This document shows positions 10,941-23,639 of a stretch of DNA of 64,000 nucleotides, in pieces. The position numbers and the translations under genes are program-made. The notes under the pieces are model-generated. The model did no database searches. It was not told the DNA's origin and saw nothing but the letters and a program-made list of their open reading frames with translations. The stretch is taken from the NCBI GenBank assembly GCA_029204225.1, contig CM055098.1:23315367-23379366 (forward strand). The letters run 5' to 3'. Every line of letters begins with the position of its first letter. Position 1 is the stretch's first letter. The DNA comes from Diphasiastrum complanatum. Lineage: Eukaryota; Streptophyta; Lycopodiopsida; Lycopodiales; Lycopodiaceae.

Positions 10941-12097
10941 CTACATCTGAAGAGTTTTGTGGATTCAGTGGAGAACCACAAACATTCGAATAAGCAATTG
11001 ATAGTACAACATTCATAAAGTTAAGTTCATCTCTTGGAGTGATTAGTAGATCTATGTTAGATCCAAACTTGTTGTGAGGAGGTGTGTTAAAAATGCTTGG
11101 CAATTTGGCCATGTTGTGGGATGTCACACATGCCAAATAGCATATGATGCTTTTCAAGAACTTTATTCCTCATCCTAGTTTGTGATGTCACCTTTGGAAT
11201 GAGGCCAAAACGTACATAGATAGGCTAGAGAAGTAGGAGCTAAAAATAGCAATTTTTACATTGTCTTTGGATCTCAAGATCTTGACCACCAATTAGGGTG
11301 GATCAAGTGACCTATTGGTTGGATGTCAGGGTTAGGTCATGATGAGTTCAGACAAGCCCTAAAGTGCTCAGATCCGAGCTACTTATGTATAAATATGTGA
11401 TGGTTTCTCCATCAAATTCTGAGTAAAAATTTGGTTTTCCTTCTATCATTGTTGTTGGTGGTCTCTATGCTTGAGATTTGCCATTTGCATTTGGTTCTTT
11501 GCATTTGTGGGATTGATTAGAGAGTTGAGGTGCCGTCCTCTACCTGTGGTAGGCCATACACTCACACATGTGAAGGGAATTGCAAGATTTGGAGCCTTAT
11601 AGTGGAGTTAAAGCCAGGGAAAACCTAGTAAACACTAAATTGGATGGTGTTTTTGGTATTGGATCCCAATTGGATCTATTCAAGGTGCTTCCTTCATCAT
11701 TTCACAAGCTTATTGGAGTCTTTTTGCTGCATTTAAACATTAATTAGTGATATAACTCAAATTGAATAGCGGGTTGCATTGAAAGAACAACTTGCCCTTG
11801 CAAGTTATACCACTCCAAGAATAGCTTGCTTTATATAGGTGACACCATCCATAGCTAAATGAATAATTTTATTGAATGGCCTATATTAAATGCAGGTTCT
11901 ACACTGTCAAAAAATTACATGCAACAATAAAACTCGAATACAAAATAGAAAATGTTGACAAATTACCTCAACACTCACAATTTTACACTTTGAAGCCATA
12001 ATTGATTTCATTGATTCTAAAAACAAATGCTACCCCTACTAGATAATGATGAAAATCTATGAATGGTTTGTTCAAAGTGGAAGAGAGGGAAGAATAA
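10941..12097. other. Unassigned AT-rich spacer
   Basis: No supportable gene. A TATA-like 'gtataaatatg' at about 11385 and the surrounding sequence could be a decayed LTR promoter, but no partner repeat or terminal motif was found. Confidence 0.3.
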
Positions 12098-12960
12098 TGA
12101 TCCACATTAAGGAACCTCTAAGTTGCCTAAACAAAGTGACCATGAAGGATCTTTCATCATCTTCATTTGGCACTTTTACATCTTGCTCCATTGGTGTGTC
12201 AACACTTTGGCATACTTCCATCTTAAACTTCTTCAAAAGACTTTGAGCATAGTTTACTTGACTTATAAAGATAAAATCAGACCCTCTAAGTACTTCTATG
12301 CCTAAGATGAAGTGAAGACACCCTAGATCTACCATCTTGAACTCTAATGATAGATCTATCTTGATTTTTTCAATACCATCAACACTATTTCCACTAATGA
12401 TGATGTCATCTACATAAATGAGTAAAAGTACAATACCAACATCATCAAACTTAATGTAAAGAGTGGGATCATATTCACTTTGAACAAAAGAAAGTGAAAT
12501 AAGATAGCAATGTAGTCTTGAATTCCAAGATCTCGAGGCTTGCTTCAAGCCATAGATGCTTCTTTGGAGATGGCATACTTTGTTCTCCATTCCATGCTTG
12601 ATGAACCCTTGTGGCTGCTCCATATAGATATCCTCTTCCAAAAAACCATTCAAGAAACATTAGAGACATCCATTTGACATAGAATCCATCCAAAATGTGA
12701 TGCAAGTTCAATGATTAGCCTTATTGTGACCATAGTGCAAAAGTTTCCTCATAGTCTATCCCTCTCTCTTGAGCATAACCTTTTGCAACTAATCTTGCTT
12801 TATGTTTGTTAACACTCCCATTTGCATTCAACTTAAGCTTGAAGACCCACTTGCATCCTATTACATTCCTTTGAGTTCTCTCAACAAGCAACCAAGTTTC
12901 ATTCTCAATCAAGGCATCATACTCATCCAACATAGTTTTATACCATTCTTTGGAGTTCAA
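12098..12960 (-). pseudogene. Copia copy A reverse transcriptase, broken
   Basis: The first part (12721-12960) carries 'GCKWVFKLK' and 'KARLVAKGYAQE', then shifts frame where about ten bases present in copy B are missing near 12731. The second part (12072-12653) has 'QASRSWNSRL' and the catalytic 'YVDDIIISG' at about 12400. It ends where the element is truncated. The reading frame past 12098 is chance extension into flanking DNA. Confidence 0.85.
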
Positions 12961-13032
12961 TGCATCTTCAACATTAGATGGTTCTTCAAAACTAGATAAA
13001 GCATAAGAAGTGGATGAGATACCCTCAACTTG

Positions 13033-14934
13033 CTATCCTTTGCCTTGATATGTGAGACTTGATGGCTCCACTTTTGCCCTTGAAGATCTCCTTGGTGTGA
13101 TAGGTAGGTTTGGTGCTTGCTCCTCCATGAGCTCCTCCTCAAAACCAAGATCTTGCTCCTCGGCCATCTTCTTCTTGATTGTTGGAGCACTTGAGCCTTC
13201 TTCAAGCATATGCATATGATGTTCATCAAAGATGACATCCCTTGAAACAACAAATTTGTTCAGGGATGGGAGATAGACTTTGTAGCCCTTGCTTGAGGTT
13301 GCATATCCAAGCATGATCCCTCTTGTGGAAGATGGCTCCTCCTTGGTTCTTGTTTCCAATGACACATGCACATAACATATACACCCAAAAACTTTCAAGT
13401 GATTAAGATTGGGTTTCTTTCCATACAACATCTCATAAGGAGTTTTGCCTTCAATTGCTTTGCAAGACATCCTATTCATCAAGTAGTTTGCACATACAAG
13501 AGACTCACCCCAAAAGGATTTGGGCAAACAAGCATCTAATCTTAAAGCCTTAGAACATTCACATAATGTTCTATTCCTTCTTTCAGCAACTCCATTTTGT
13601 TGAGGAGTGTAAGGACAAGAAGTCTCTTTCTTGATTCCTTCCTCCTCACAAAAGGCCTTGAACTCATTGGAGATGAATTCTCCACCATTGTCACTTCTAA
13701 GAATCTTGATGCTATGATTACGATGCTTTTCCACAAACAACTTGAACTTTACAAAAGTATCAAATACTTGAGACTTGAAGGAAAGTAAGAACACCCAACA
13801 ATATCTTGAGTAGTCATCAATGAAGGTTAGAAACATGGATGAACCTCCATTAGATTTGGTGCTAGCAATGTGCACATCCGAGTGTATGAGTCCAAGAGGA
13901 TGAGATGACTTTGTGATGGAGTTAGGAAACACCTTCTTATGTGCCTTGGATAAGGCACAAGCTTCACAAACCTTGTCTTCCTTCCCAATAGACCTTGGTA
14001 GGCCTAAAACATACTCCTCCTTGATCATAGCCTCCATGGAACCCAAGTTGACATGTCCAAGTCTTTTGTGCCATAAAGTAAAGGTAGATATCTTGCTCTT
14101 CTTGGCCAACATGACAACATTAGTATCCACAAATGCATCCAACTTATAAAGTTTGCCAAGTCTAGTGCCCTTAGCCACTATCTTACCCTTCTTCTTGATG
14201 AAACATTCATTTGAAGCAAAGTCAACATTGAAACCATTGTCTACCATTTGGCCAACACTTAGTAGATTCTTTGTTATTGTAGGAATGTACAAAACACCTT
14301 CTATGTTGATCTTTTTGGAAGATCCTAAGCAAAGGGGAATGCTACCAACTCCTTCAATCTTACAAGCTTCATCATTTACTGTATAGATAGACTTTATAGG
14401 TCCATCATAAGATAAGAGAGAAGAGAAAAACTCCCTTTTACTAGTCATGTGTGAACTAGCACCCGAGTCAATCCACCAAGGATCTTCTCCTTTAAAGCTT
14501 GTTGAAGAAAATATGGACATCATGAGAGAGTCCTCATGTGAACTCTCCTCCTCCTCCTCTTTGCTCATGTTGGCTTGGCTTTGATCTTGCGAGGCATAAT
14601 GCCCCATCTTGCTACAATAGTAGCACTTCACATTTGATTTGTCCTTCTTGACTTTGGTGGTTGATGGAGATGCCTTTGAGGGTCCTTCTTGATCCTCAAG
14701 CTTTGTAGACTTCTTGAATGTTGATCCTTTGCCTTTGGACTTGCCTTTGCCTTTGGTGAAGAGAGCTTGGTCATCTCCACCTTGGATGGAAAGCCTATCC
14801 ATCCTCTCTTGCATTTGGCTCCTTCTTGATTCCTCGACCATGAGTGTGCCTTGGAGTTCTTCAAGTATGGGTAGCTTACCCATAATTGCATATCCCTGAA
14901 CCAAATTGTCAAATTCAAAGCTTAGTCCATTCAA
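13033..14934 (-). pseudogene. Copia copy A gag C-terminus, protease and integrase
   Basis: This 633-codon frame covers the gag C-terminus, the protease 'WWIDSGASSHM', the HHCC region ('LWHKRLGH', 'CEACALSK') and an integrase core with HSD, 'RSDNGGEF' and 'NGVAERRN'. The zinc knuckle reads CYYCSKMGHYAS followed directly by QDQS. An 18-bp in-frame deletion relative to copy B has removed the final Cys, so the knuckle cannot bind zinc normally. The frame ends at a TAG (13033-13035) where copy B has CAG. The start is not a true start, because gag is broken upstream by the 35-bp deletion. Confidence 0.85.
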
Positions 14935-14968
14935 TATGAGTTGAACAAGCTCTTCATCCTTGATAGGA

Positions 14969-15355
14969 TCACCTATGAAGGCTAGCTCTTTGTTGAATTC
15001 CTTTACTCTTATAGCTTCTATAGATTTGATTCTTCAAAGCTAACATTCTAGTTTGGTTCTTGGATTCATAGACCTTTTGCAAAGTCTCCCAAGCATCTTG
15101 AGCCGAAGTGCAATCTCCTACCTCTCTTAAGAGTTCATTTGCAACATTCATTTTTATGCAATGTGGTGCAACATTGCACCTCTTGATGTATTTGGCTTTT
15201 TCTTGAGGATGAATAGGTTCACCCTCCTTACCATTTACAATTTCCATCAGATCTTGCATGATCATGATGGATTCCATTCTAACTTTCCATATGGAATAGT
15301 TAGTTTTGTTGAGCCTTTCATTAGTATCCAAAAGATATGCATTTATAGATGCCAT
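14969..15355 (-). pseudogene. Copia copy A gag N-terminus
   Basis: It opens MASINAYLL and carries 'NYSIWKVRMES', as in copy B. After 'KNQIYRSY' the frame is lost because 35 bp present in copy B are missing at about 15010. The rest of gag continues in another frame from 14934. Confidence 0.85.
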
Positions 15356-16154
15356 CTAGTCTCCTAATCAAGGACTTGACACAAATGAAGGTTACTTCTA
15401 TTGATTTGATTGAAGATCTACCTTATCCCACTTCTTAGGGACCTGAAAAGATCAGTAATAGACTTCCTATAAAGATCTAAGAATGATCTCTAACAAAATC
15501 AAATCATAGAATACTAGAAACAATGCACTTGCTTGATTGAAGTAGACAATACTAGTAGAATTGCCCCTCTTTCTATGAAGAACATTAAAGCTTCCAAATG
15601 ATCTGATCAAGAGTGAATTTCAGCAACCTAATATACTTACAAAATCACTTGTAAAAGATCTAAATGGAACTTAACGAGGATGCAACACAATCTACTATCC
15701 AATCACATGCAAAAAATGATCAAAATTGATGAAAAATTGATCTAATTTGGTGCATAAGTCAAGCAATGGTTGGACTGAACCTAAATCACTTTATGAGGTG
15801 TCCACTACACCTTAGAACAGCCTTGAAGAGTCCCCAAAACTCTGATCTTCCCTCTCCTTGAATGCTAGAAAGCCTCCTCTATGAAATCACCTCCAAAACT
15901 CACTTAGAAATCAATGCTTGGATCAAGAAAAACTTGCTATCTTGGTAATGTGAATTGAATTCAACTTTGCCTCTGGTTTTATACACCTAAACACCTGCAA
16001 ATGAAGTCACACAACACCAATCTCCAATGTATTTGACTCACTTTGAGCTCTTGAATCAATACTAGATGCTAAGATCCAATCTACACAAGATTTAGATCAA
16101 AAATTGTGATCAAATTGAATGAAAACCAAGGATTTAGCTCATTTCAGCCTTTAG

Positions 16155-16166
16155 GCTCTGATACCA
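16155..16166 (-). other. Primer-binding site of copy A
   Basis: TGGTATCAGAGC on the minus strand, directly abutting the LTR. It is complementary to initiator tRNA-Met. Confidence 0.9.
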
Positions 16167-16848
16167 TGTAAAAATTACAACAAATAAGGATCCTAAAACA
16201 CTTGAAATGATGAGGGAAACAATAGATTATGATTTCATAAGATTAGCACAAGTTGAACAATCAAAATCCATAAAAAATCTATGCTTGAACCTCACTAAAT
16301 GGCCCAAATCCTTGAAGAAGGCTTCACACGTGTGAAAGTACGGCCTCCCACAGTCTGAGTACTGTACACCAGACCTACATTCAATCCTATAATCATTAGT
16401 AATCACAAGTACTCAAACAATTATGAACATAGAGAGCAATTGCACCATTATGAGAGAAAAATCATGAAATTGCTTGATTGATTTTGGTGAGATATCATCA
16501 CCTATATATACATGATCCATCACGATTTTGGGCAGGTATGAGTAGCCCTAGACCTATCCCTAATGCTAATTTTTGTGGATCTTTCATCCCTACCAAGTTA
16601 GGATTGGAATCTTGGAGATCCCTTAACAAGGCAAAAATTACCAAAAATAGCTCCTATTTTTTCTCTCTTGTATCTAAGCATAATTTGGACTCATTCCAAA
16701 GGTTCTAACACTTAGGTCTACTTGAGAACATCCTTATGAATGGAATCCTATGCTATTTGGCACGTGTGACAAGCCACATCATGACCATCTAACTATTTAC
16801 AAGTCATATGACCAGAACTAGTCAAGCTAGAATTGTGAATTTTTAACA
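16167..16848 (-). repeat. Copia copy A 5' LTR (682 bp)
   Basis: TG...CA ends, and the same length as both copy B LTRs. It contains one CACACGTGTG palindrome (16325-16334) and a TATATATA stretch near 16502. The short plus-strand frame inside it (16478-16708) also appears in both copy B LTRs and is a non-coding shadow. Confidence 0.9.
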
Positions 16849-17443
16849 ATCCTTAGTTGAAGTGAAATCTCTAAGAAAAGTGTAAAGCAATTTTTTTTGT
16901 GAGAGTGAAAGCTAGGAATTTTTGGTAAGATCTTTGAGTATCATTCAAGCTTGTGTGCTAGTTTGATAGAGACAAGTCTATAGGCATTCTAGTAAGCTTT
17001 AGGCCTTTTCATAGATCTTTTAAAATTCAAAAATCTTTGTGATTTTAAAAAGCATTCATTCTAAAATGTCATCCATGGGTGGATATTTGATGGAATCAAG
17101 TGAGAGACTCACTTCCACAAATTATTCCATTTGGAAAGTGAGAATGGAATCATTTCTAGTGATCCATGATCTATATGACATAGTTCAAGGAGTAGAGGAA
17201 GAGCCTCAAACTCCCCAAGAACAAGCCAAATACAAGAAGAGAGCAAGATTAGCTCTACATTGCATAAAGTTAAATGTATGCAATGGTCTTCTTGTACCTC
17301 ATCCAAAGAGGCTTGGGATTCATTAAAGAGCATTTATGAATCCAACAATACTTCAAGATTCCTCATGCTAAGAAATCAGGTTTTCCAAAGCATGAAAGGA
17401 ATTGGAGAGAGTGGACAAGAGTATGTCCTTAGGATACCTTTCT
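16849..17443 (+). pseudogene. Copia gag fragment of another family, with leader
   Basis: A plus-strand gag start at 17066 reads MSSMGGYLM and 'NYSIWKVRMES', homologous to but clearly different from copy A gag. A frameshift near 17288 moves the rest to another frame ('SSKEAWDSLKSIYES', 'RNQVFQSMKG', 'EYVLRI'), and similarity ends by 17443. The preceding 200 bp look like leader. Copy A abuts it on the left and may have inserted into it. Confidence 0.75.
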
Positions 17444-20400
17444 AAAATGTCTACTTAGCTATAATGTGAAATTGTAAAAGTAATCTATCTTGAGGCTTGG
17501 GGTTCCTCTATCAAAACCACTCATTGTACACTTGTAAATAAGTGATTAGGCCAAATTTACTGAGTGGATTAGCTCATGATAGTGTAGGCTACTTACACTT
17601 GGCTTGATGGTAGAGGTCTAGTGACATAGCACCTCTTGATTTCATTTGTCAATTGGACCAATCATATTGTAAGATGCACCGAAATGGTCCAATCATTGTA
17701 AGAGGTGGCATGTAGGTGGTCCAATAAAAGTAAGAGGTGATGTTAGAGAGGTCCAAGCATTGCACTCCATTACCATTGTTCATGGATCTCGAGCTACTAT
17801 GAGGATGAGTGAGATTGAGTCCACACTTAGTTTTTTGATGAGAGATTTGGAGGTTGCATGCTCCAACACTTGAATTATTTTTCATATGCTCTCTCTACCC
17901 GAGAGCAAGCCAATTTTATACTTAGTTTTTTTGGTCCAAAGTTGCCTCTCATTATGTGTGATGAATGGTATGTGATAGATGCATGTGTAGAGTGCTCCTG
18001 CCTTAGATTTTTGAGCTAGATTGTTTGTATCTTATGCAAGATAGACCTATGTGCAATACACACATCTTAGGAGATCATTCACATTGTTTGAGATGTCCTC
18101 ACACGTGTGAAAAGTACATATAGAAGGGAGTGCAAGAGGAAAATTTCATGAGCAGGAGGAAGGTCGACACAATCACCATAATGGAAGACTTGTGTAGCTC
18201 AACATAATGGGGTGGAGAAATCAAGATAGTTGGGATGTTAGCACCTTAGCAGGCCTCGTTTGCAACTTACACCTTGCATGAGTCTAAGTTTTATGGTAAG
18301 GGAAGGAAGTCATATCATATAGATGTGCACTAGCATGTGTTAGTGAATTAAGACACATGGACTAGGAATGATCCTTGAGTCCAAGAGATGTGCCTTCACT
18401 AGCAACTTATAAACATTAAACTACTACGGGCTTGAATTGTGATGTATCTCTAGTGATAGATCATTGCTATTATAATCAACTAGTGGTCGTGATGATATGT
18501 CAAAACTTAGTAATGGAAGTGGGTGTACTTTTTGGATGAAGAAAGCATGTAAACTTGTCGTGGATCTTGAATGATAGACAATTGTAGAACATGATCATTG
18601 TCAATAGAACCCTTTCTACCTGACAATGAACTATTAAAGGAAAGTTGGATTGAACTCTTGAAGTTCAAGAAAATGCTCACATATAAGTCATGAACATACT
18701 ATCATACTAGGATACAAAATGATACTATGGGAATGAACAACAAAGCAATGATTGTATAGGAATCTTCAAACTCGGATTAAATACAATTAACAACATGATA
18801 GTGTAAAAAGCCTTCTACCATATAAAATATTGTATGCGTCTTGTACAAAGCACTCAAGGGCATCATAATAACTATATAGAAAACATTTAAGATGCTTTTA
18901 GATATCATTTAGGGACTATTCTAAAAAGGTTACATGCTTTAACATGCATCATCTTAAATCTTATACAATTGAGTGGTGGAAATTTCATTTGCCATTATCC
19001 ACTATAATATTCAGCCTTTATTTTCTCCTTGTGACCTCATTGGTTGTAATCTTGATAATATATGAAGCCAATCTTGATAGTTACAAAGCCCTCTTGGATG
19101 GGATCAAACCATATGGCCATCATTGGATGAAACTTGAAAATAGAGAACTCTCTTCAATCAAGAATATAAAATGTAACATCCAAAAGATTCTCCCAACCAT
19201 AGATTAAGTTTGATAATGTTCCTCTTAGTTAATGAAAATTGCAACTCATTCTTTTGTCTCACTACTATTGAGATTGAACGATATGTCTACAAGTGAACCT
19301 TATTTAGCTCGAGAACTTTCATGAAGATAGCACAAAGCCCAAATGTACTTGCTTCAAATGGAAAGCCATATTAATACATATATGGTGCTACAAGGTGAGA
19401 GAAATGCTCATGTGTTGGGTCCCTTGCCAAATACGAAAACATTATGCTTCTTAAAAGTGGACTCAATTAGTCCACTAGCACTTTGAAGGTCTAAAGAAAT
19501 CAAAGCCCCAAGTAGGTCAAGACATCATTATGACTATCTACATGTCCAAAACTATGGGCTCTTAGTAACCATGATCTAAGAGAAGACCCATGAAGTAAAC
19601 TATATCAGCCTCCAATGAGTTGTATTGATTAAAGCTAGCATTTATATATAAGTAAACTAAGAGCTGGATAAAATTTCTTTTCTTATTCAAATAAGTGGTG
19701 TCCTTTGCTTTCAGCCATGTTCTCAATAACTAAAGGTTGGCTTTTAAATTTTATGTGATGTCATATAGTTGTACAGCCCAATAATTAACGACTAGCTTTT
19801 GTGTGATGTGAGACACTTGTACATGGTTGTGTGATCTCAACAACTAATGGTTTGCTTTTATGTGATTTGATGCCCTTGTACACGCGCCCACATGGCCTTT
19901 CACCATCTATGTTGGGACTTGGGAAGCTACATCGAAATTAAGCTTGTAAAAATTAACTTCAACGAATTCGGCAGCTGAACTTTGGAGTAATCAGCAGGAC
20001 ATGTAAACAGGTTCAAATCCCTAAACGAAAGGAGAAAAGATAACTTGCTACGTGTAAAAAATTCTACCAGAAAATGACTCCTGAGTCTTGCCTTGGATAT
20101 GCTTCAATAAGTTTGCCAGTTTGCCATTCGTATAAATGTAGTCACTGTTCCCACAATTTATAATTCACCACTTCCGTACTTCACAGTCTGGAGTATCGCT
20201 GCTAGCCTCTGGAGTCTGAAGCGTTTAATTTGAAACAAGCTAAACTTTTTTCCACCAACAGAGAGAGTTTAAATTTATAAGTTAAACGTAATAGATGCTA
20301 AGATTTAGTAATTTTCCTATCATCATGATGCTTGCACTGGGAAAATTAATCAGATCAATTTGCAGTTTTAAGCTCAGACCTTGGCATGCAGGTGAACAAT

Positions 20401-22015
20401 CGCCAAAGACGTTAAGGACATCGGGATATTTGTCTTAGAGCTCTGCCAAAAGGAAAATTCTGCTTTATATTCCTCAAAGTTTATTCATTTCAGGGATTGT
20501 AATCCAACGTGCTTAGTTTTTCTGCTTTCGATGGCTTTGAGTGGAAAGAGATATTAATTTAGAAACCACCTTAAGCAGCTCACTCCTCCAATAAGTGGGT
20601 GAGTCCTACCCTAATCTGTGCCGCACACATGTCAAATGAGCACATTCTGCATATATGTACGAGTGACAGCAATCCAGAGAAAGAAATATATCCTCAAAGA
20701 AAATTTCAAGGACTCACCAAATGTAACAATTATCAATGCTAAAGAGAAACGTCAGATAATAACTTTCAGTGAAGGGAGCCAATGTTATCTTTTTATGATT
20801 TTATTATCCTTAAGAAATATGACACACTGACGAGCGTCAATACATTGGAAAGAAAGAAAGTTCACTGGATGTCTCATTGGATTCAAGAAACGAGGTTGTA
20901 TACACAGAATTCTCAACATTATTTTGTAACGGAAAATTTGAAAGAAACACTTAATGCCTGCGGTTAGAAGCCTGATGCCAGGACACTGTCCACAGAACGT
21001 GAAACATTTCATAGTATGAACGAAGAAACCACAGTGCATTTATGTTATCAAATGAACAAAAACTCAGTAAAAGATAACGACTCTCAGAAGTTAAGGCGGC
21101 TTCGAGTTTCTTCTACAATCTACTCATGCGACATTCCACCTACTGAGGTATATAAATAGAAAACCAATTCACGTATTGAATGTTAGCTTCTATCAAGTGT
21201 ATTCTTCAAATGCTGATAGCCTAATATTACAGTAAAAAGCATATCGAGCATGCTGATAACGCTCAAAGCGAGAAAGCCCTAATGTTAGTATATGAAACAT
21301 GCTCACAGGATCTTCATGATTTTCTGGAAAAAAAACACTTAACAATTTGAAAAATGACAGTCGCATCACATCGAAATAGTAATCACTGCAAGGGAATATT
21401 GCAAAAAACTTAGATATACTGATACAACGTCAGACAATAGTTAGATTGTTTTGTCTTTACACTCTAGACCATGATCAAAGCGTTGAACCTATTTTGTCAG
21501 CTCACTCTTCCATAGAACTGAAGGACTCTAAATATGCGTGCATATAAGTTACTTATCAACAATCCTCACAATAATAGATGAGAGCTCCTTAATTAATCTG
21601 AATAGAATGTGATATTTCAATGCACAGTTGATGTTCTAACACTGGTATACCACTGCATGATACTTTCACCTGTTTTCATTATTGTGGTTATCTTTCATGT
21701 TTTTCTGATTTATGAGAAAATGAGAATCTTTTTCTATTCACAAAAACATAATCTCGCATCACAAACTATAGCTGCTTCACCTAGTTTCAATATAAAAATT
21801 CGGAGTAACAAGTCGCGTCGCATCAGTCATGGGGCTTGCTGATGCATTACTTGTATTTGCTCTCTCAAAGACATCTCCAGACCAAAGCATCAATGTCTGG
21901 GCTCAAACGCTGTCTTTTTATCCGGGGCTTTTATTTCAACAATAACGACCGGCACTTCACCATTGTTTCTTCTTGTGTAAGTGTTGCAGGTATTAAATCC
22001 GCCGCACGTCTGCTA
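17444..22015. other. Unassigned region, no supportable gene
   Basis: About 4.5 kb of AT-rich sequence with only short frames that lack recognisable motifs. One CACACGTGTG palindrome lies at 18100-18109. No paired repeats or terminal motifs were recognised. Exons downstream of the 22016-22711 gene could lie at its right end. Confidence 0.4.
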
Positions 22016-22711
22016 TCATCTTCGCAAACTTGCTTCCGCCATATTTTCTCTAACTTTCAGGTGATTCTTTTCTTTGTATAAATTCAAGTGGGAAGATCGA
22101 AAACTAGTATCATTCCTTACTAAATCGCAAAAGGGAAATGAAAGGTTCAACATTAACTCGTCAACTCCAGCAAGAGTGATGCTTACACCATCATTTGCTG
22201 CAGTAAAGACTCCATTCTGAGAGAAATTCTCTTCCACCATAGCAATGCCCCCATCTTCGTCACTAAAGTCTGCTTTCAGCCCTTCCTCAGCTATATCACT
22301 GATAAAATGGCTGTCAGCGAGCCAAATAGACTGGCCATGAATTTCAATTCCTCTCACCCAGTCAGCCCAACGTTCGCCTGCCCCCAAACGACGAGGCCAC
22401 CCGACTCTCAATCTCGGATTCCTTCCCCGCTGAAATATACGGTATCGAGCGGCAGGCCGTTCAACCTCGGTTACTCGAAAAGTTAAACCTAAAATTTTGA
22501 ATAATCTCTCTCTTTCTTCACTGATAGCCTCCATTTCTGGTCCAATACTAACAAGAGCCATGACACAAAGTGTTGTAGAAATGAGCAGCGGAGAAAAAAA
22601 GACGACGACATGGCAAATCGGAGTTGTAAAAGGAAGTAACAGGAGCCCTGCGAGAAAGGGATGACTCCACAAAAGCGTCATAACCTCCAAAGCATACACA
22701 GACTTCTCCAT
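22016..22711 (-). CDS. Small plant membrane protein of unknown function
   Basis: A 231-codon frame starting MEKSVYALEV. Residues about 10-55 form two hydrophobic segments around 'SHPFLAGLLLLPF' and 'FFSPLLISTTLCVMALVSIG', followed by a charged, soluble C-terminal part. This recalls plant-specific membrane proteins with 'SHPF..G' plus 'SPLL' near the N-terminus, a family of unknown role. The region is richer in GC than its surroundings and lies outside any transposon. A 'TTA/GTAAGG' near 22115-22130 on the coding strand could be a splice donor, so the last ~35 codons may be intronic and more exons may lie to the left. The resemblance is from memory. Confidence 0.55.
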   Translation of the reverse strand: MEKSVYALEVMTLLWSHPFLAGLLLLPFTTPICHVVVFFSPLLISTTLCVMALVSIGPEMEAISEERERLFKILGLTFRVTEVERPAARYRIFQRGRNPRLRVGWPRRLGAGERWADWVRGIEIHGQSIWLADSHFISDIAEEGLKADFSDEDGGIAMVEENFSQNGVFTAANDGVSITLAGVDELMLNLSFPFCDLVRNDTSFRSSHLNLYKEKNHLKVRENMAEASLRR

Positions 22712-23165
22712 CCTCTTTTTTTGTCTTACCTTTTCTACGTATCTATCGAGAAATTACAAGGATACGATCATAAATGATCTGATATTAGCAAATCGTGTTC
22801 TGATCAGCCACAACTTGATGCAATCTTACCGGAATACCTCTTGAGTCGAATTTGTTTCGTTGGGCCTTGTCGCCGATGCAAGACGGCTGCAGCGGAGCAA
22901 CTTAATGACACATTCCATCATGTCTGGGATATTGAACGTAACCATTTTGCTGTGAAGACAGACTTAAGGCATTCCGAATTCCTGACATCAAAAGAAGCTC
23001 ATGCGGCCACTCTAAATTTCTTCATTCCGCTAGGCCAAGAACCAAGCATACAGACATGGTAATGGAGAAACACTTTTTCTATACTTTTCAAACACTTTTA
23101 ATCGCCAAAATGTGTGGTTCTTCAAATTTAACCAATCTACTTCCCCACCTCCGACATCCTTTGTC

Positions 23166-23325
23166 TATTGAATCTATTGAAACAGAAATAACATGACTAG
23201 ATCCTTTGTGGCAAGTTATGACATCCTATTGAATCTATTCAAAACAGAAATAACGTGACTAGATCCATTGTGGCAAGTTATGACATCCTATTGAATATAT
23301 TCAAAACAGAGCACGACATGAGAAG
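23166..23325. repeat. Tandem repeat, unit 61-62 bp, about 2.5 copies
   Basis: Units start at about 23166, 23227 and 23289 with 'tattgaat.tatt.aaacag' and share 'gactagatcc', 'gtggcaagttatgacatcc'. The third unit decays after about 35 bp. Confidence 0.85.
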
Positions 23326-23639
23326 ATCCACAAAGAGCAATTGATCTACCCAAAAAACAGCCAATAAGTTTGTAACGCCTTTTCGGCAGAACATCTTCTC
23401 CTCTCGGCATCGCCACAATCAAAACAGGCGCTCTTCATCTCCTTCCAATTTGACGGAAAAACAAGGCTGTCTGCTCGCCATTCTCTCTGCCGCCCTGCTC
23501 CCAAATCCTTACCTCCCTCAGACAAAGACCTTTGCCCTCCTGCTTAAAGGCACTGCCCTCATGCACTAGCAGGTCACCCAAACACGTGTAGATAGAGAGT
23601 TGTGCACCCCACCTGAACATCCTCCATGAGTCATGAGTT

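Larger units (their letters stand above)
12098..16848 (-). mobile_element. Copia copy A, truncated at its 3' end
   Basis: It is nearly collinear with copy B (32500-38656). The 5' LTR (16167-16848), primer site, gag, protease, integrase and part of RT remain. Similarity to copy B stops at about 12098, inside the region between RT and RNase H, so RNase H and the 3' LTR are lost. LTR A differs from the copy B LTRs at about a dozen of 682 positions, so A and B are separate insertions of one family. Lesions in A include a 35-bp gag deletion near 15010, loss of the last zinc-knuckle Cys, a TAG at 13033-13035 and a ~10-bp deletion in RT near 12731. Confidence 0.9.

Noticed and set aside
16478-16708. 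76-codon plus frame also present at 32811-33041 and 38286-38516
   Set aside because: It recurs only because it lies in the copia LTR, on the strand opposite to the element. No evidence of coding.
22841-23062. 73-codon plus frame
   Set aside because: No motif and no conserved pattern. Likely chance in a GC-richer stretch.
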